DNA of 5,923 bases from an uncultured Clostridia bacterium (lineage in GTDB: Bacteria; Bacillota; Clostridia; Christensenellales; Borkfalkiaceae): the NCBI GenBank assembly GCA_900548845.1, contig URMI01000079.1, positions 1 to 5,923 on the forward strand. The letters run 5' to 3'. Position numbers and translations under genes: made by a program. Each line of letters starts with the position of its first letter. Positions within the stretch are counted from its first letter, which is position 1. The notes below the pieces were generated by a model that saw only the letters and a list, made by a program, of their open reading frames with translations, ran no database searches and had not been told where the DNA came from. Of the stretch, positions 1-5,923 are shown piece after piece.

Positions 1-1
1 C

Positions 2-787
2 GATCTGGCGACGCCCGCGCCCTACGAGCTCGAACAGGCGGGCCAGGTCGTCGAACAGCTCATCCGCCCGACGGGGCTTTTGGATCCGCCCGTCTCGGTG
101 CGCCCCACCAAGGGGCAGATCGACGACCTTCTCTCGGAGATCCGCACTGTCACGCAGGCGGGCGGCAGGGTGCTCGTGACGACGCTCACCAAGCGCATGG
201 CGGAATCGCTCACCGACTATCTGAAGGAAAACAACGTCAAGGTGCGCTATATGCACTCGGACATCGACACTTTGGAGCGCATCGACATCGTCAACGGGCT
301 GCGTTCGGGCGAATTCGACGTCTTGTGCGGCATCAACCTGCTGCGCGAAGGGCTCGATCTGCCCGAAGTGCGCCTCGTCGCCATTCTGGACGCCGACAAA
401 GAGGGGTTCTTGCGGAGCGAGACCTCCCTCGTGCAGACCATCGGCAGAGCGGCGAGAAACGCCGAAGGGCGGGTCATCATGTATGCCGACGAAATGACGG
501 GCAGCATGCAGCGTGCCATCGGCGAGACGGAGCGCCGCCGCGCCATCCAGCAGAAGTACAACGAGGAACACCACATCATCCCCAGGACCATCGTCAAAGA
601 GGTCAAGTCCTCGCTCATGATCACGGGCAAGGCAAAGCCCGAAAAGGACATTGCGATGAAGGACATCCCCGAAGAGATCGAAAAGCTCAAAGCGCTCATG
701 AAGGTGGCGTCTTCGCAGCTCGACTTCGAGCGCGCCATCGAACTGAGGGAGCGCATCGCGGAGTTGAAGAAAAAACTGCGCAAGTGA
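2..787 (+). CDS. uvrB: UvrB, excinuclease ABC subunit B (3' part, 5' end outside window)
   Basis: UvrB is the damage-verifying, helicase-like ATPase of nucleotide excision repair; UvrA loads it at lesions and it then recruits UvrC. The reading frame is open from base 2, and 261 residues are visible of a protein that is usually about 660. The fragment opens with a [11 protein letters not shown] stretch matching the family's SATPGPYE region, followed by RPTGLLDP. Fragment residues 54-75 ([15 protein letters not shown]) correspond to helicase motif [12 protein letters not shown] at 110-119 to motif V, and QTIGRAAR at 145-152 to motif VI with its arginine fingers. Residues 224-261 form the charged UVR helical hairpin ([13 protein letters not shown]), which binds UvrA or UvrC. 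The Walker A motif and beta-hairpin lie upstream of the window. It ends in TGA, 10 bases before the next gene, in an apparent operon with uvrA. No frame break is seen; identity is secure. Confidence 0.97.
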   Translation, partial: DLATPAPYELEQAGQVVEQLIRPTGLLDPPVSVRPTKGQIDDLLSEIRTVTQAGGRVLVTTLTKRMAESLTDYLKENNVKVRYMHSDIDTLERIDIVNGLRSGEFDVLCGINLLREGLDLPEVRLVAILDADKEGFLRSETSLVQTIGRAARNAEGRVIMYADEMTGSMQRAIGETERRRAIQQKYNEEHHIIPRTIVKEVKSSLMITGKAKPEKDIAMKDIPEEIEKLKALMKVASSQLDFERAIELRERIAELKKKLRK

Positions 788-792
788 GGGAG
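786..792 (+). promoter_or_regulatory. Ribosome binding site for the HAD gene, overlapping the uvrB stop
   Basis: GAGGGAG lies 5 bases before the TTG at 798 and shares its first two bases with the uvrB TGA. It is an imperfect but plausible Shine-Dalgarno match. It supports TTG as the real start and suggests translation coupled to termination of uvrB. Confidence 0.6.
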
Positions 793-797
793 CCGCT

Positions 798-1388
798 TTG
801 AAGATCGCCATCGACATCGACGATACGCTGAACGTGATTGAACGGGCGCGCTATGCGGGCGCCTACATTGAGAAAGAGGGGCTGCCCTTCCGCGTTACAG
901 ACCCCTGTGCCAACGCCTTCGTGCGCGTGTGCGATTGGGGGGAAGAGGACGTCATCCGCTTCATTGGGGAGGGCGGGGCGGCGGCGTTTATAGAAGCGCT
1001 CCCCCGTGAGGGCGCGCAGAAGACGCTCTCCCGCTGGAAAGAGGCGGGGCATACGATCGTCATCCTGACGGCGCGGCTTAAAAGCTGGTTCGGCGATCCG
1101 TATGCCATTTCTTATGAGTGGCTGAAAAGATACGATTTTCCCTTCGACGAGCTCGTCGCCGACTGCGAAGAGAAGGGGAAGTACTGCAAGGAGCACAAAG
1201 TTGACGTGCTCATCGACGACAATCTCACCCACTGCCGCTCGGCAAGAGAGCACGGCGTGACGCCCGTGCTTGCCGTGTGCAGAGCGACGGAGGCCTTCCG
1301 CGGGGAGTTTGAATACGTCGGCGAAGATTGGGAAGGCATCGCGGCGTGCGTTGCAAACATCGCCGGACGAAAAGGAGAACGGGCATGA
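798..1388 (+). CDS. HAD-superfamily phosphatase, 5'-nucleotidase-like (NT5C/YqfW type)
   Basis: This 196-residue protein is a predicted cytoplasmic phosphohydrolase of the haloacid dehalogenase fold. Motif I is at the extreme N-terminus (DIDDT, D6 nucleophile and D8 acid/base, T10). Motif II is T91 in ILTAR. K128 or K131 is the likely motif III lysine, and motif IV is D140-D141 in VLIDDN. The region between motifs I and II (about 12-75) would be a small cap domain. Small proteins with DxDDT and a late IDDN resemble the 5'(3')-deoxyribonucleotidase and YqfW-like nucleotidase group, but the substrate cannot be read from sequence. The start is TTG, chosen because MKIAIDIDDT places motif I exactly where the family has it and a Shine-Dalgarno site lies just upstream. 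No signal peptide or membrane segment is visible. Its stop overlaps the Nudix start (ATGA). HAD fold is confident; nucleotidase activity is inferred. Confidence 0.85.
   Translation: MKIAIDIDDTLNVIERARYAGAYIEKEGLPFRVTDPCANAFVRVCDWGEEDVIRFIGEGGAAAFIEALPREGAQKTLSRWKEAGHTIVILTARLKSWFGDPYAISYEWLKRYDFPFDELVADCEEKGKYCKEHKVDVLIDDNLTHCRSAREHGVTPVLAVCRATEAFRGEFEYVGEDWEGIAACVANIAGRKGERA
1373..1377 (+). promoter_or_regulatory. Ribosome binding site for the Nudix gene
   Basis: AGGAG within AAAGGAGAAC lies 7 bases before the ATG at 1385, near-ideal spacing. It sits inside the end of the HAD coding region. It decides the start: the same frame is open further upstream to a TTG at 1328, but that codon has no comparable site and would add 19 basic, non-conserved residues. 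Confidence 0.8.
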
Positions 1389-1852
1389 AGCGCACGGAAG
1401 AAGCCGAGTTCACCGTCATGGTGATGGTGAAAAAGAAGGGCACCCAACTTGTCGCCGTCGAAGAGCGCAGGAAGGGGAATTGGGACGGGCTCATCTTCCC
1501 GGGCGGGCATGTCGAAGAGGGCGAAAGTTTTCAGGAAGCCGCCAAAAGAGAGGCGGAGGAAGAGACGGGGCTTATAGTTTCCAACGTCGCCTTCTGCGGG
1601 CTCGTCCATTGGGCGCACCGCACGAAGCAGGAGCGCTATCTCGCCTTTCTTTACACTGCCGAAGGGGAAGGGGAGCTCCTGCCCGAGACGCACGAGGGGC
1701 GCAACTTCTGGATGCCGCTTCAAGACTTTTTGGCGGCGGAAGGCAAATCTCCCGCGATGGACGAATATATGGCGTGCTTTTTGGGCGAAGCGCGCGAACT
1801 GTTTGCAAAATACGATGAGGAGGGCACCGACCCGCTCATCGTGCTGAAATAA
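1385..1852 (+). CDS. Nudix hydrolase, MutT/MutX-like (putative 8-oxo-dGTP diphosphatase)
   Basis: This 155-residue protein contains a full Nudix box, GX5EX7REUXEEXGU, running from G41 to L63: G41, E47, R55-E56, E59-E60 and G62 are all present. The glutamates bind the divalent metal that cleaves a nucleoside diphosphate linked to another moiety. The preceding WDGLIFPGGHVEEGE and the short N-terminal strand FTVMVMV resemble the MutX/MutT-type 8-oxo-dGTP diphosphatases of Gram-positive bacteria, and a FWMPLQDF segment (108-115) fits the usual C-terminal Nudix strand. The ATG overlaps the TGA of the HAD gene and has a strong ribosome binding site. The gene ends three bases before uvrA. Nudix membership is certain; a role in removing oxidised dNTPs is inferred from this resemblance and from the repair-gene neighbours. 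Other NDP-X substrates remain possible. Confidence 0.92.
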   Translation: MKRTEEAEFTVMVMVKKKGTQLVAVEERRKGNWDGLIFPGGHVEEGESFQEAAKREAEEETGLIVSNVAFCGLVHWAHRTKQERYLAFLYTAEGEGELLPETHEGRNFWMPLQDFLAAEGKSPAMDEYMACFLGEARELFAKYDEEGTDPLIVLK

Positions 1853-1855
1853 GCT

Positions 1856-4669
1856 ATGAAAGAAGAAATTTACGTCAAGGGCGCCAAAGAAAACAACTTG
1901 AAGAACGTCGATGTGCATATCCCGCGCGGCACGCTCACCGTGTTTACGGGCGTTTCGGGCAGCGGGAAGAGTACGCTCGCCTTCGACACCATCTTTGCAG
2001 AAGGGCAGAGGCGGTATATGGAGAGCCTTTCGTCCTACGCCCGCCAATTCCTCGGCATGATGGAAAAGCCGGATGTGGAGAGCATCGACGGGCTTTCGCC
2101 CGCCATCTCCATCGACCAGAAGACGACCTCGCACAACCCCCGCTCCACGGTGGGCACGGTGACGGAGATCTACGACTATCTCCGCCTCCTGTTCGCGCGC
2201 GTGGGCGTGCCGCACTGCCCCAAGTGCGGCAGGGAGATCCGCCGTCAGACGGTGGACGAGATCGCCGACCGCGTCATGGAACTGCCCGCGGGCAGCAAAA
2301 TTTTGCTCGAAGCGCCCGTCGTGCGCGGCAGAAAGGGTGAATACGTCAAGGAGATGGCGGACTTCCGCAAGAGCGGCTTTGCGCGCGTCAAGATCGACGG
2401 CATCGTCTACGATCTTCAGGAAGACATCAAGCTCGAAAAGAACATCAAACACAACATTTCGGTGGTCGTCGACCGCCTTGTCGTCAAGGAAGGCATTCTA
2501 AAACGCCTTACGGAGAGTCTGGAGACCGCCTTGAAACTTGCCGACGGGCTCGTCGTCATCGACCGGGAGGGGGAGGAGACGCTGTATTCCTCGCGCTATT
2601 CCTGCCCCGACTGCAACATCTCCATTGAAGAGATCGAGCCCCGCCTCTTCTCCTTCAACACGCCGTGGGGCGCCTGCCCGACGTGTACGGGCCTCGGCTT
2701 CCGCCAGCTCGTCGACCCCGACCTCATCTGCCCCGACAAGACGAAGACGCTGCGCGAGGGCGCCATCCGCATCAGCGGGTGGAACCTCGACTCCTCCTCC
2801 GTCACGCAGATGTATCTCTCCGCGCTCTCCCGCCGCTACGGCTTTTCGATGGATACGCCCGTTGAAGAGCTCCCCAAAGAGGTCTACGATCTTTTGATGT
2901 ACGGGAGCAAGGGGGAGGCGATCGAGCTCGAATACCACACCAAGACCTTCCACAACACCTATAAGAGCGTGTGGGAGGGCTTCGTCAACAACTTGCAGCG
3001 AAGGTACAATCAGACGAGTTCGGACGGCGTCAAGTGGGATATCGAGCGCTATATGCGCACTTCCGACTGCCCCGACTGCAAGGGGAAACGTCTGAAAAAA
3101 GAGGCGCTCGCCGTCACCGTGGGCGGGAAGAACATCGCGGAAGTGTGCGATCTCCCCGTGCGGGAGCTCATCGCCTTCTGCGATAATTTGCAGCTCACGC
3201 CCACCCAGCACGCGATCGCCGACGTCGTCTTAAAAGAGATCAAAAGCCGCGTCAATTTCCTGCTCGGCGTGGGGCTTGACTATCTGACGCTTTCAAGGAG
3301 CGCCGCCACCCTTTCGGGCGGGGAGAGCCAGCGCATCCGTTTGGCGACGCAGATCGGCTCCGCGCTCTCGGGCGTGTTGTATATCCTCGACGAGCCGAGC
3401 ATCGGGCTTCACCAGCGCGACAATGAAAAACTTCTGAATTCGCTGAAGGGGCTGCGCGACCTCGGGAATACGCTCATCGTCGTCGAACACGACGAAGATA
3501 CCATCCGCGCCGCCGATTATATCGTGGATGTCGGCCCGGGTGCGGGCGTGCACGGGGGCGAGATCGTCGCCTGCGGCTCGCAGGAAGACATCATGGCAGA
3601 GCCTCGCTCTCTGACGGGCGATTTCCTTGCGGGCAGGAGGAAAATAGAAGTTCCCGCCGTAAGAAAACAGCCCGACGGCAGGTGGTTCTCAGTCAAAGAC
3701 TGCCGCCAGAACAATCTGAAGGGCATCGAGGCGCGCATCCCCGTGGGGCTCATGACGGCGGTCACGGGCGTGAGCGGTTCGGGCAAGTCCTCCCTCGTCA
3801 ACGAGATCATTCTGCCCATCCTCTCCAACCGCCTCGGCGGAGCGCGCCTTCCCTACGGGAAGTCGGGCGCGTACACGGGCATCGAATATTTCGACAAGGT
3901 CATCGCCATCGACCAGTCGCCCATCGGCCGCACGCCGCGCTCCAATCCCGCGACGTACACGGGCGTCTTTACCCCCATCCGCGAGCTGTTCGCGGCGACC
4001 CCCGACGCCAAGACGATGGGCTTCAAGGCGGGCAGATTTTCCTTCAACGTCGCGGGCGGGCGGTGCGAGAACTGCTCGGGCGATGGCATCATGAAGATCG
4101 AGATGCACTTCCTGCCCGACGTCTACGTCCCCTGCGAAGTGTGCGGCGGCAAGAGATATAACCGCGAAACGCTCGAAGTGCACTACAAGGGCAAGACCAT
4201 TTCCGACGTCCTCGACATGACGGTGGAGGAAGCGTGCGAATTTTTCCGCCCCGTGCCCTCCATCTACAATAAAATTTCCACCCTCAACGAGGTGGGGCTC
4301 GGATATATCAAGCTCGGGCAGAGCTCGACGACGCTCTCGGGCGGCGAGGCGCAGCGCGTGAAACTTGCGACGGAGCTTTCCAAGCGCTCCACGGGCAAGA
4401 CGATGTATATTTTGGACGAGCCGACGACGGGGCTTTCGAGCTACGACGTCGAAAAGCTCGTGCGCATTTTACTTCGCCTGCGCGACGGGGGGAACACCAT
4501 CCTCGTCATCGAACACAATCTCGACGTCATCAAGGTCGCGGACTATCTTCTGGACCTCGGCCCCGAGGGGGGCGACGGCGGCGGCACCGTCATCGTGGCG
4601 GGCTCGCCCGAGGAAGTCGCCGCGTGCGAAAAAAGCTACACGGGGCAGTTCTTAAAGAAAATGTTGTAA
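1856..4669 (+). CDS. uvrA: UvrA, excinuclease ABC subunit A
   Basis: UvrA is the dimeric ABC-type ATPase that finds bulky DNA lesions and loads UvrB. The 937 residues match the usual length of about 940. NBD1 has Walker A GVSGSGKST (32-40), signature LSGGESQ (486-492), Walker B D512-E513 and switch H545. NBD2 has Walker A 638-646, signature LSGGEAQ (827-833), D854-E855 and H887. Three zinc modules are visible as Cys pairs: C121/C124 with C405/C408, C250/C253 with C274/C277, and C737/C740 with C760/C763. The segment of about 131-245, between the first Cys pair and the second module, is the UvrB-binding region, so this is a class I UvrA and not the shorter UvrA2. The start fits the family N-terminus (MKEEIYVKGAKENNLKN), but no Shine-Dalgarno site lies directly before it. 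It begins 3 bases after the Nudix stop, implying coupled translation. In NBD2 the usual GLH after Walker B reads GLS (S861). Confidence 0.99.
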   Translation: MKEEIYVKGAKENNLKNVDVHIPRGTLTVFTGVSGSGKSTLAFDTIFAEGQRRYMESLSSYARQFLGMMEKPDVESIDGLSPAISIDQKTTSHNPRSTVGTVTEIYDYLRLLFARVGVPHCPKCGREIRRQTVDEIADRVMELPAGSKILLEAPVVRGRKGEYVKEMADFRKSGFARVKIDGIVYDLQEDIKLEKNIKHNISVVVDRLVVKEGILKRLTESLETALKLADGLVVIDREGEETLYSSRYSCPDCNISIEEIEPRLFSFNTPWGACPTCTGLGFRQLVDPDLICPDKTKTLREGAIRISGWNLDSSSVTQMYLSALSRRYGFSMDTPVEELPKEVYDLLMYGSKGEAIELEYHTKTFHNTYKSVWEGFVNNLQRRYNQTSSDGVKWDIERYMRTSDCPDCKGKRLKKEALAVTVGGKNIAEVCDLPVRELIAFCDNLQLTPTQHAIADVVLKEIKSRVNFLLGVGLDYLTLSRSAATLSGGESQRIRLATQIGSALSGVLYILDEPSIGLHQRDNEKLLNSLKGLRDLGNTLIVVEHDEDTIRAADYIVDVGPGAGVHGGEIVACGSQEDIMAEPRSLTGDFLAGRRKIEVPAVRKQPDGRWFSVKDCRQNNLKGIEARIPVGLMTAVTGVSGSGKSSLVNEIILPILSNRLGGARLPYGKSGAYTGIEYFDKVIAIDQSPIGRTPRSNPATYTGVFTPIRELFAATPDAKTMGFKAGRFSFNVAGGRCENCSGDGIMKIEMHFLPDVYVPCEVCGGKRYNRETLEVHYKGKTISDVLDMTVEEACEFFRPVPSIYNKISTLNEVGLGYIKLGQSSTTLSGGEAQRVKLATELSKRSTGKTMYILDEPTTGLSSYDVEKLVRILLRLRDGGNTILVIEHNLDVIKVADYLLDLGPEGGDGGGTVIVAGSPEEVAACEKSYTGQFLKKML

Positions 4670-4672
4670 GGC

Positions 4673-4695
4673 GCGCTTCCCGCAAGGGGCTGCGC
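4673..4695 (+). other. Small hairpin with a GCAA (GNRA) tetraloop after uvrA
   Basis: GCGC at 4673-4676 pairs with GCGC at 4692-4695. After a 1x2 internal loop, TCCC (4678-4681) pairs with GGGG (4686-4689), including one T-G wobble, closing on a GCAA loop. It begins 3 bases after the uvrA stop. No T-run follows, so it is not a standard intrinsic terminator. It could stabilise the mRNA 3' end or be chance in G+C-rich DNA. Confidence 0.35.
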
Positions 4696-4703
4696 TGCGG
4701 ACA

Positions 4704-4721
4704 GGGCGCCCGTTCGCGCCC
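4704..4721 (+). other. Perfect 6-bp inverted repeat between uvrA and the aminotransferase gene
   Basis: GGGCGC (4704-4709) and GCGCCC (4716-4721) are perfect inverted copies around a 6-base loop, CCGTTC. An A-rich tract (GCAAAAATAAAC) follows, where a + strand terminator would need T. It could be a weak transcript-end or leader structure for the aminotransferase mRNA. Confidence 0.35.
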
Positions 4722-4737
4722 GCAAAAATAAACTTTC

Positions 4738-4742
4738 GGAGG
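4738..4742 (+). promoter_or_regulatory. Ribosome binding site for the aminotransferase gene
   Basis: GGAGG within TCGGAGGAAACGAT lies 7 bases before the ATG at 4750. It is the strongest Shine-Dalgarno site in the window and sits in an A-rich, probably unstructured stretch, consistent with independent and efficient initiation. Confidence 0.85.
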
Positions 4743-4749
4743 AAACGAT

Positions 4750-5923
4750 ATGCTGAACAAAACGATGCAGAAATTGGGTGAGGAGCGCTCCGTCATCCGC
4801 GAGATCTTCGAGTACGGCAACCGCCGCGCCGCCGAGATCGGGAGGGAACACGTCTTTGATTTCTCGCTCGGCAACCCCAGCGTGCCTTCGCCCGCCTGCG
4901 TGCGCGAGGAGATCGACCGCCTGCTTGCCGCCATGCCCGCCGAGGTGCTGCACGGCTATACGTCGGCAGCGGGCGCGCCCGACGTGAGGGATGCCGTCGC
5001 AAACTATATCAAGACGAGCTTCGGCGTGCCCATGACGGCGGACCTCGTGTATATGACGTGCGGGGCGGCGGCGTCGCTCACCATCACGCTCAATGCTCTT
5101 TGCGAAGAGGGGGATGAGTTCATCGTGCTCACGCCCTACTTCCCCGAGTACCGCGTCTTCATCGAGGCGGCGGGGGGCGTCTGCCGCGAAGTCAAGACGG
5201 ATGCGCGCTTCCATATCGACCTTGCCGCCGTGGAAAATGCCATCAACGAGCATACGAAGGGCATCCTCGTCAATTCGCCCAACAACCCCACGGGCGTCGT
5301 GTATGACGAGGAAGAGCTGAAAGCGCTCGGAAGGCTGCTTGAAGAAAAGAGCAAAGAAAGGCCTATTTTCCTCATCGCCGACGAGCCCTACCGCGAACTC
5401 ACCTACGGCAAGCAGGTGCCCTATCCCATGAATGTGTACCAAAACACCGTTCTCTGCTATTCCTTCTCGAAGTCGCTCTCGCTTGCGGGCGAGCGCATCG
5501 GCTATATCGCCGTCAGCCCTTCGTGCGTGGGCGCGAAAGAGATCTTTGCCGCCGTGTGCGGCGCGGGCAGGAGCCTCGGCTTCGTCTGCGCGCCCGCTCT
5601 CTTTCAGCGCGTGTGCGCGAAGTGCCTGGGCAAGAGCAGCGACATCGGGGAGTACCGCAAAAACCGCGATCTTCTCCACGGCGCGCTCCAAAAGGACGGC
5701 TTTGAGTGCGTGGAGCCCGACGGGGCGTTCTATCTCTTTGTGAAGTCGCCCGAGCCCGACGCCAAGGCGTTTGCCGAGCGGGCGAGAAAGTACGAACTGC
5801 TGCTCGTGCCTTCCGACAGCTTCGGCGTTCCCGGCTATGTGCGCGTTTCCTACTGCGTTGCAAGGAGCACGATCGAGCACAGCCTTCCCGCCTTCGGACA
5901 GCTCGCGAAGGAATATTTCGGCT
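4750..5923 (+). CDS. PLP-dependent class I/II aminotransferase (3' end outside window)
   Basis: This is a fold-type I, pyridoxal-phosphate enzyme that moves an amino group between an amino acid and a 2-oxo acid, cytosolic. 391 residues are visible and no stop is reached; relatives are about 390-400 residues, so only a few codons are probably missing. Residues matching the aspartate aminotransferase scheme are N179 (SPNNPTG), D211 and Y214 (IADEPY), the Schiff-base lysine K241 (SFSKS), R249 (GERIGY) and the substrate-carboxylate arginine R365 (VRVSY). GAAA at 105-108 would hold the cofactor phosphate. The N-terminal part (SVIREIFEYG, FDFSLGNPSVP) resembles a clostridial group usually annotated only as aminotransferase, so the amino-acid substrate is not assignable. 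It follows uvrA by 80 bases with its own strong ribosome binding site, and no functional link to repair is evident. Confidence 0.93.
   Translation, partial: MLNKTMQKLGEERSVIREIFEYGNRRAAEIGREHVFDFSLGNPSVPSPACVREEIDRLLAAMPAEVLHGYTSAAGAPDVRDAVANYIKTSFGVPMTADLVYMTCGAAASLTITLNALCEEGDEFIVLTPYFPEYRVFIEAAGGVCREVKTDARFHIDLAAVENAINEHTKGILVNSPNNPTGVVYDEEELKALGRLLEEKSKERPIFLIADEPYRELTYGKQVPYPMNVYQNTVLCYSFSKSLSLAGERIGYIAVSPSCVGAKEIFAAVCGAGRSLGFVCAPALFQRVCAKCLGKSSDIGEYRKNRDLLHGALQKDGFECVEPDGAFYLFVKSPEPDAKAFAERARKYELLLVPSDSFGVPGYVRVSYCVARSTIEHSLPAFGQLAKEYFG

Noticed and set aside
785..800. LexA/SOS operator between uvrB and the HAD gene
   Set aside because: The gap is only 10 bases and has no CGAAC-N4-GTTCG-like palindrome; any SOS control would be upstream of uvrB, outside the window.
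1328..1384. Upstream TTG start giving a 174-residue Nudix protein
   Set aside because: The added 19 residues are Arg-rich and overlap the HAD coding region; the ATG at 1385 has an AGGAG site at 7 bases and gives a normal family N-terminus.
1112..2452. Long open frame of 446 codons on the - strand opposite the HAD, Nudix and early uvrA genes
   Set aside because: It lies across three well-supported + strand genes, has a low-complexity His/Arg/Leu-rich composition with no recognisable domain, and is what G+C-rich codon usage produces on the opposite strand.
4704..4732. Possible intrinsic terminator after uvrA
   Set aside because: The GGGCGC/GCGCCC stem is followed by A residues, not T, on the + strand. 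Read on the - strand it is followed by mixed G+C-rich sequence, so neither direction fits.
4720..4740. Possible promoter for the aminotransferase gene in the A-rich stretch
   Set aside because: AAAAATAAA is AT-rich, but there is no good TATAAT match and no TTGACA-like box at 16-18 bases upstream, so I cannot support a promoter call.
4636..5880. Long open frame of 414 codons on the - strand opposite the aminotransferase gene
   Set aside because: It is antisense to a gene with a complete set of PLP-enzyme residues and runs into the end of uvrA. The translation is Ala/Arg/His-rich and matches no family I recognise, so it is a codon-bias shadow.

Overview
The window is a compact, G+C-rich bacterial segment (roughly 60% by eye) with every gene on the + strand. 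It holds the 3' part of uvrB, a small HAD-family phosphatase gene, a Nudix hydrolase gene, a complete uvrA, and a PLP-dependent aminotransferase gene cut by the right edge. The close uvrB and uvrA pairing, strong Shine-Dalgarno sites and protein sequence style suggest a Bacillota/Clostridia-type organism, probably a high-G+C anaerobic lineage. That placement is inference; nothing in the window fixes the taxon.

Layout: bases 2-787 encode the last 261 residues of UvrB, including the C-terminal helicase motifs and the UVR tail. After 10 bases comes a TTG-started HAD protein (798-1388), whose stop overlaps the ATG of the Nudix gene (1385-1852). Three bases later uvrA begins (1856-4669, 937 residues). 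These four genes are so tightly packed that they are almost certainly one transcript. An 80-base gap (4670-4749) follows, with two small hairpins and a strong ribosome binding site. Then comes the aminotransferase gene (4750 to the window edge), which probably lacks only a few codons.

How the genes fit together: UvrA and UvrB are the damage-recognition partners of bacterial nucleotide excision repair. The two genes between them encode a predicted nucleotidase-like phosphatase and a MutT/MutX-like Nudix hydrolase. Both families include enzymes acting on free nucleotides, so the operon may couple lesion repair with clean-up of the nucleotide pool; this link is a hypothesis. The aminotransferase is probably metabolic and may be transcribed separately or by read-through. 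No RNA gene, mobile element, CRISPR array or prophage signal was seen. No stretch of 300 bases lacks a gene. The window looks like ordinary core chromosome, with the gene order of the repair operon as its most notable feature.
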